Part shown: in pieces, positions 4,754-6,372 of the stretch | Layout of the letters: each line of letters starts with the position of its first letter | Numbering within the stretch: position 1 is the first letter of the stretch | Source: Ruminococcus sp. UBA4321 | GTDB lineage: Bacteria; Bacillota; Clostridia; Oscillospirales; Ruminococcaceae | Assembly: GCA_002393815.1 (NCBI GenBank) | Contig: DGUB01000097.1 | Coordinates: 1 to 6,372, forward strand | Length of the DNA: 6,372 nt | Reading direction: 5' to 3' | The notes under the pieces: model-generated | Told to the model about the DNA's origin: nothing | Databases searched by the model: none | Seen by the model: the letters and a program-made list of their open reading frames with translations, nothing else | Made by a program: the position numbers and the translations under genes

Positions 4754-5230
4754 TTACACGCGCAGCAGCATGTTAAGCATGTCTTTGAGTTCTTTCAGAA
4801 CATTTTCGGCATTGGGACTGGAATAATCCAGAGCGTTCATGCGTTCCTGAAGTGTCTGCATCATGCCGGCGCGGATGGGGTCAGCTGTGGATTCGGCAGG
4901 CACGGCATCAGGTACGGAAACCTGTGCAGGGTGATTCTGAAACGTATCTAAAAATACCAGCAGAGCATGAATCTGGGTATCGGACATTTCGTTGATGGCA
5001 GAAATTAAAGCTGCTTTCGGACTCATGGAAATTTCTCCTTTCTGAGCATATAATAATCGAATAGATTCTGAATCCAGCCATTCGGCGCGGTGATGCTTCA
5101 CCAGACCTCTGGCGCGTTTCGGATAAGTAAAGCCGATTTGCTGATTCAGAATATTTCTGACAAGAATTGTTTTTGAAATAAAAATCAACTCCCAAATCAT
5201 TTGCACATTGTTTTTTGTGATGGGTATCAT
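4754..5230 (-). CDS. Hypothetical protein with YPKRARGLVK motif; alternative start at 5026
   Basis: No function can be assigned. From the ATG at 5230 the product is 158 aa. The N-terminal part reads MIPITKNN, then a hydrophobic stretch (IWELIFISKTILV, 12-24), then a basic block TYPKRARGLVKHHRAEWLD (35-53) with IRLL after it. I recall similar YPKRAR-LVK-GRA blocks at the start of uncharacterised clostridial proteins, but cannot check this. The C-terminal part has two likely helices (71-98, and about 119-158) joined by a Pro/Ala/Ser-rich linker (about 101-118). Codons upstream of residue 69 (CGC GCC, CTG GTG AAG) look like real coding sequence, favouring the long start. However, 5230 has only GGGG next to it, while Met69 (at 5026) has a strong AGGAG with 8-base spacing. 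The gene may therefore yield a 90-aa protein instead or as well. It is first in a two-gene unit with its own promoter. Confidence 0.6.
   Translation of the reverse strand: MIPITKNNVQMIWELIFISKTILVRNILNQQIGFTYPKRARGLVKHHRAEWLDSESIRLLYAQKGEISMSPKAALISAINEMSDTQIHALLVFLDTFQNHPAQVSVPDAVPAESTADPIRAGMMQTLQERMNALDYSSPNAENVLKELKDMLNMLLRV
5035..5039 (-). promoter_or_regulatory. Strong internal ribosome binding site within the 158-aa gene
   Basis: AGGAG on the minus strand (within AAAGGAG) lies 8 bases before an in-frame ATG at 5026. It would start a 90-aa product, MSPKAALISAINEMSDTQ and onward. It is the best-placed ribosome binding site anywhere in this gene, so it either marks the true start or an internal second start. 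Confidence 0.65.
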
Positions 5231-5246
5231 CCCCGGTGCTGAATTT

Positions 5247-5275
5247 ATTATAGCATAAATTTCAGAAAAAAGCAA
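5247..5275 (-). promoter_or_regulatory. Extended -10 promoter of the unknown two-gene operon
   Basis: On the minus strand TTGCTT (5270-5275) is followed by 17 bases and a perfect TATAAT (5247-5252), preceded by TGC, an extended -10 motif. Transcription should start near 5240, only about 10 bases before the ATG at 5230, so a long-form mRNA would be nearly leaderless, while a start at 5026 would have a leader of about 210 bases. Confidence 0.8.
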
Positions 5276-5356
5276 GTGTTTTCTGCTAAAAAATATTCCG
5301 GCATGTAAAAATAGAAAAAACATATTCCCTATTCTGAAAAATATTGAGAAATTCTC

Positions 5357-5385
5357 TTGATTTTTTTCTCAGAATGTGGTATACT
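5357..5385 (+). promoter_or_regulatory. yicC promoter
   Basis: TTGATT (5357-5362), a 17-base spacer and TATACT (5380-5385) with TGG in front of it (extended -10) form a good sigma-A type promoter. The predicted transcription start is near 5392, giving a leader of about 60 bases. It diverges from the promoter at 5247-5275; the AT-rich 80 bases between the two -35 boxes hold no gene that I can see. Confidence 0.8.
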
Positions 5386-5402
5386 ATTATAATTGGATGT
5401 AC

Positions 5403-5420
5403 TATCTGCAAATGCAGATA
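5403..5420 (+). repeat. Hairpin in the yicC 5' leader
   Basis: TATCTGC (5403-5409) pairs perfectly with GCAGATA (5414-5420) around a 4-base AAAT loop. It lies about 11 bases from the predicted transcription start and 11 bases before the ribosome binding site at 5432-5438. It leaves that site free, so a 5'-end stabilising role is more likely than blocking translation. Confidence 0.55.
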
Positions 5421-5450
5421 AGAACACACACAAAGGAGATGACAATTTTT

Positions 5451-6365
5451 ATGATAAGAAGCATGACCGGCTACGGACGCGCACAAAAACAGATTGATGG
5501 CAGAGATATTCTGGTAGAAATCAAATCTGTCAATTCGCGCTTTCTGGAACAGACTGTCCGTATTGGAAGAAATTATACATGGCTGGAAGAAGAACTGAAA
5601 TCCCTCGTCAAAACAAAAGTTTCCAGAGGAAAAGCAGAAATTTCCGTCACGATTACGCTTGTGGACGGCAAAAAAGCCGATATTAAAGTCAATGAAGAAA
5701 TCGTCAGAGGCTATCTCGAAGCTATGCGGAGTTATAACGAAACCGCAAAAGAGGGAGAATATTATTATCTCGAATGTGATGTCAGAATCCCGGCACAGAT
5801 GAAATGGTCAAGCCTTCTGCATCTGCCGGATATCTTCCGTGTCGAAAAAATTCAGGACGATGAAGAAGAAATCCGGAAAGATGTCCTCGAAGTCGCACAG
5901 CAGGCGATTGATGCCTTTGTACAGATGCGCGAAACCGAAGGCGAAAAACTCGCCGAAGATGTCCGCAGCCGTGCCGGTTACATTGCCGCGCAGGTGGCTG
6001 TCATTGAGCAGAAAGCTCCCGAACTGACTGCCAAATACAGAGAACGGCTCTATACAAAGCTTTCTGAAATTCTCCAGAATACTGCCATTGATGAACAGCG
6101 CATCCTGACAGAAGCCGCTGTCTTCTCTGAAAAAACTGCCGTGGATGAAGAAACTGTCCGCCTGAAAAGCCATATCTCCCAGCTGAAAAATCTGCTCGGT
6201 CAGGAAGAAAGCGTCGGCAGAAAGTTGGATTTTCTCGTTCAGGAAATGAACCGTGAAGTCAATACTATCGGCTCTAAAATCCAGGACGTGGAAATCACTG
6301 CCATTGTCGTGGATATGAAATCCGAAATTGAAAAAATCAGAGAACAGATTCAGAATATTGAATAA
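5451..6365 (+). CDS. yicC: YicC/YloC-family endoribonuclease
   Basis: This 304-aa protein has both family domains. The N-terminal YicC-like domain starts with the signature MIRSMTGYGRAQ and continues with EIKSVNSRFLEQTVRI. The C-terminal DUF1732 domain ends with GRKLDFLVQEMNREVNTIGSK and the family-typical EIEKIREQIQNIE. Escherichia coli YicC and Bacillus YloC have been reported as endoribonucleases acting on RNA; the family had long been described only as stress-induced. Length is slightly above the usual 290 or so. The ATG at 5451 gives the canonical N-terminus; AAAGGAG at 5432-5438 is 12 bases away, a little far, while another in-frame ATG at 5439 touches that site and is too close. The gene is complete. 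In many clostridia it is followed by remA and gmk, and a ribosome binding site at the window edge fits such a next gene. Confidence 0.95.
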   Translation: MIRSMTGYGRAQKQIDGRDILVEIKSVNSRFLEQTVRIGRNYTWLEEELKSLVKTKVSRGKAEISVTITLVDGKKADIKVNEEIVRGYLEAMRSYNETAKEGEYYYLECDVRIPAQMKWSSLLHLPDIFRVEKIQDDEEEIRKDVLEVAQQAIDAFVQMRETEGEKLAEDVRSRAGYIAAQVAVIEQKAPELTAKYRERLYTKLSEILQNTAIDEQRILTEAAVFSEKTAVDEETVRLKSHISQLKNLLGQEESVGRKLDFLVQEMNREVNTIGSKIQDVEITAIVVDMKSEIEKIREQIQNIE

Positions 6366-6367
6366 TC

Positions 6368-6372
6368 AGGAG
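6368..6372 (+). promoter_or_regulatory. Ribosome binding site of the next, unseen gene
   Basis: AGGAG starts two bases after the yicC stop and ends the window. A closely spaced following gene, co-transcribed with yicC, is therefore likely; by clostridial gene order it may be remA (DUF370), but it is not in view. Confidence 0.5.

Noticed and set aside
4908..5195. A 95-codon minus-strand frame in another register over the 158-aa gene
   Set aside because: It overlaps the better supported frame, which carries the YPKRARGLVK block and the strong internal ribosome binding site; the alternative frame has neither a start signal nor a recognisable motif.
5346..5356. Small palindrome GAGAAATTCTC next to the yicC -35
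   Set aside because: It has only five base pairs in AT-rich sequence and may occur by chance; there is no second copy nearby to suggest an operator.
5388..5393. TATAAT as an alternative yicC -10 box
   Set aside because: The position 17 bases upstream holds TTTCTC, not a -35; the TTGATT/TATACT pair with TGG extension is better spaced.

Overview
This window looks like a core-genome segment of a low-to-mid GC Firmicute of class Clostridia, plausibly a Ruminococcus/Oscillospiraceae-type gut bacterium. The clues are strong AGGAGG-type ribosome binding sites, the rplU-prp-rpmA-obg block with a Firmicute-type extended L27, an AbrB protein with a Cys-pair tail as seen in clostridia, and a yicC gene that starts a new rightward unit. 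The genus is inference. I see no mobile element, CRISPR array, tRNA or rRNA.

Layout, left to right. A cyclophilin gene (44-514, +) meets a long leftward operon head-on at a shared hairpin terminator (519-549). The operon is transcribed from a near-consensus promoter at 4375-4403 and reads rplU (L21), prp, rpmA (L27), obg, mrnC, yebC, abrB, ending at 554. The first three genes overlap by 4 and 1 bases, and the later ones are spaced by 4 to 78 bases. A canonical intrinsic terminator sits between rpmA and obg and probably acts as an attenuator. Right of the operon promoter, a strong terminator (4430-4467) closes a second leftward unit of two unrecognised genes (68 aa and 158 aa), which has its own extended -10 promoter at 5247-5275. 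Divergently, a promoter at 5357-5385 drives yicC (5451-6365, +). The last bases of the window are a ribosome binding site for a following gene that lies outside.

How the genes work together. The operon is a ribosome and translation module. It encodes two 50S proteins, the protease that trims the L27 N-terminus, the 50S-assembly GTPase Obg, the 23S rRNA-maturing Mini-RNase III and the translation-helping protein YebC. A transition-state-type AbrB regulator comes last. YicC adds an RNA-degrading enzyme on the other side.

The less ordinary parts are regulatory or small: the L21 leader, whose alternative pairings can reach the ribosome binding site; the rpmA/obg attenuator; a perfect 12-bp hairpin biting into the ribosome binding site of the 68-aa gene; and a 158-aa gene with a strong internal ribosome binding site that could also make a 90-aa product. 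I did not find a convincing entirely new multi-gene system. The two-gene unknown operon at 4481-5230 is the best candidate for something undescribed.
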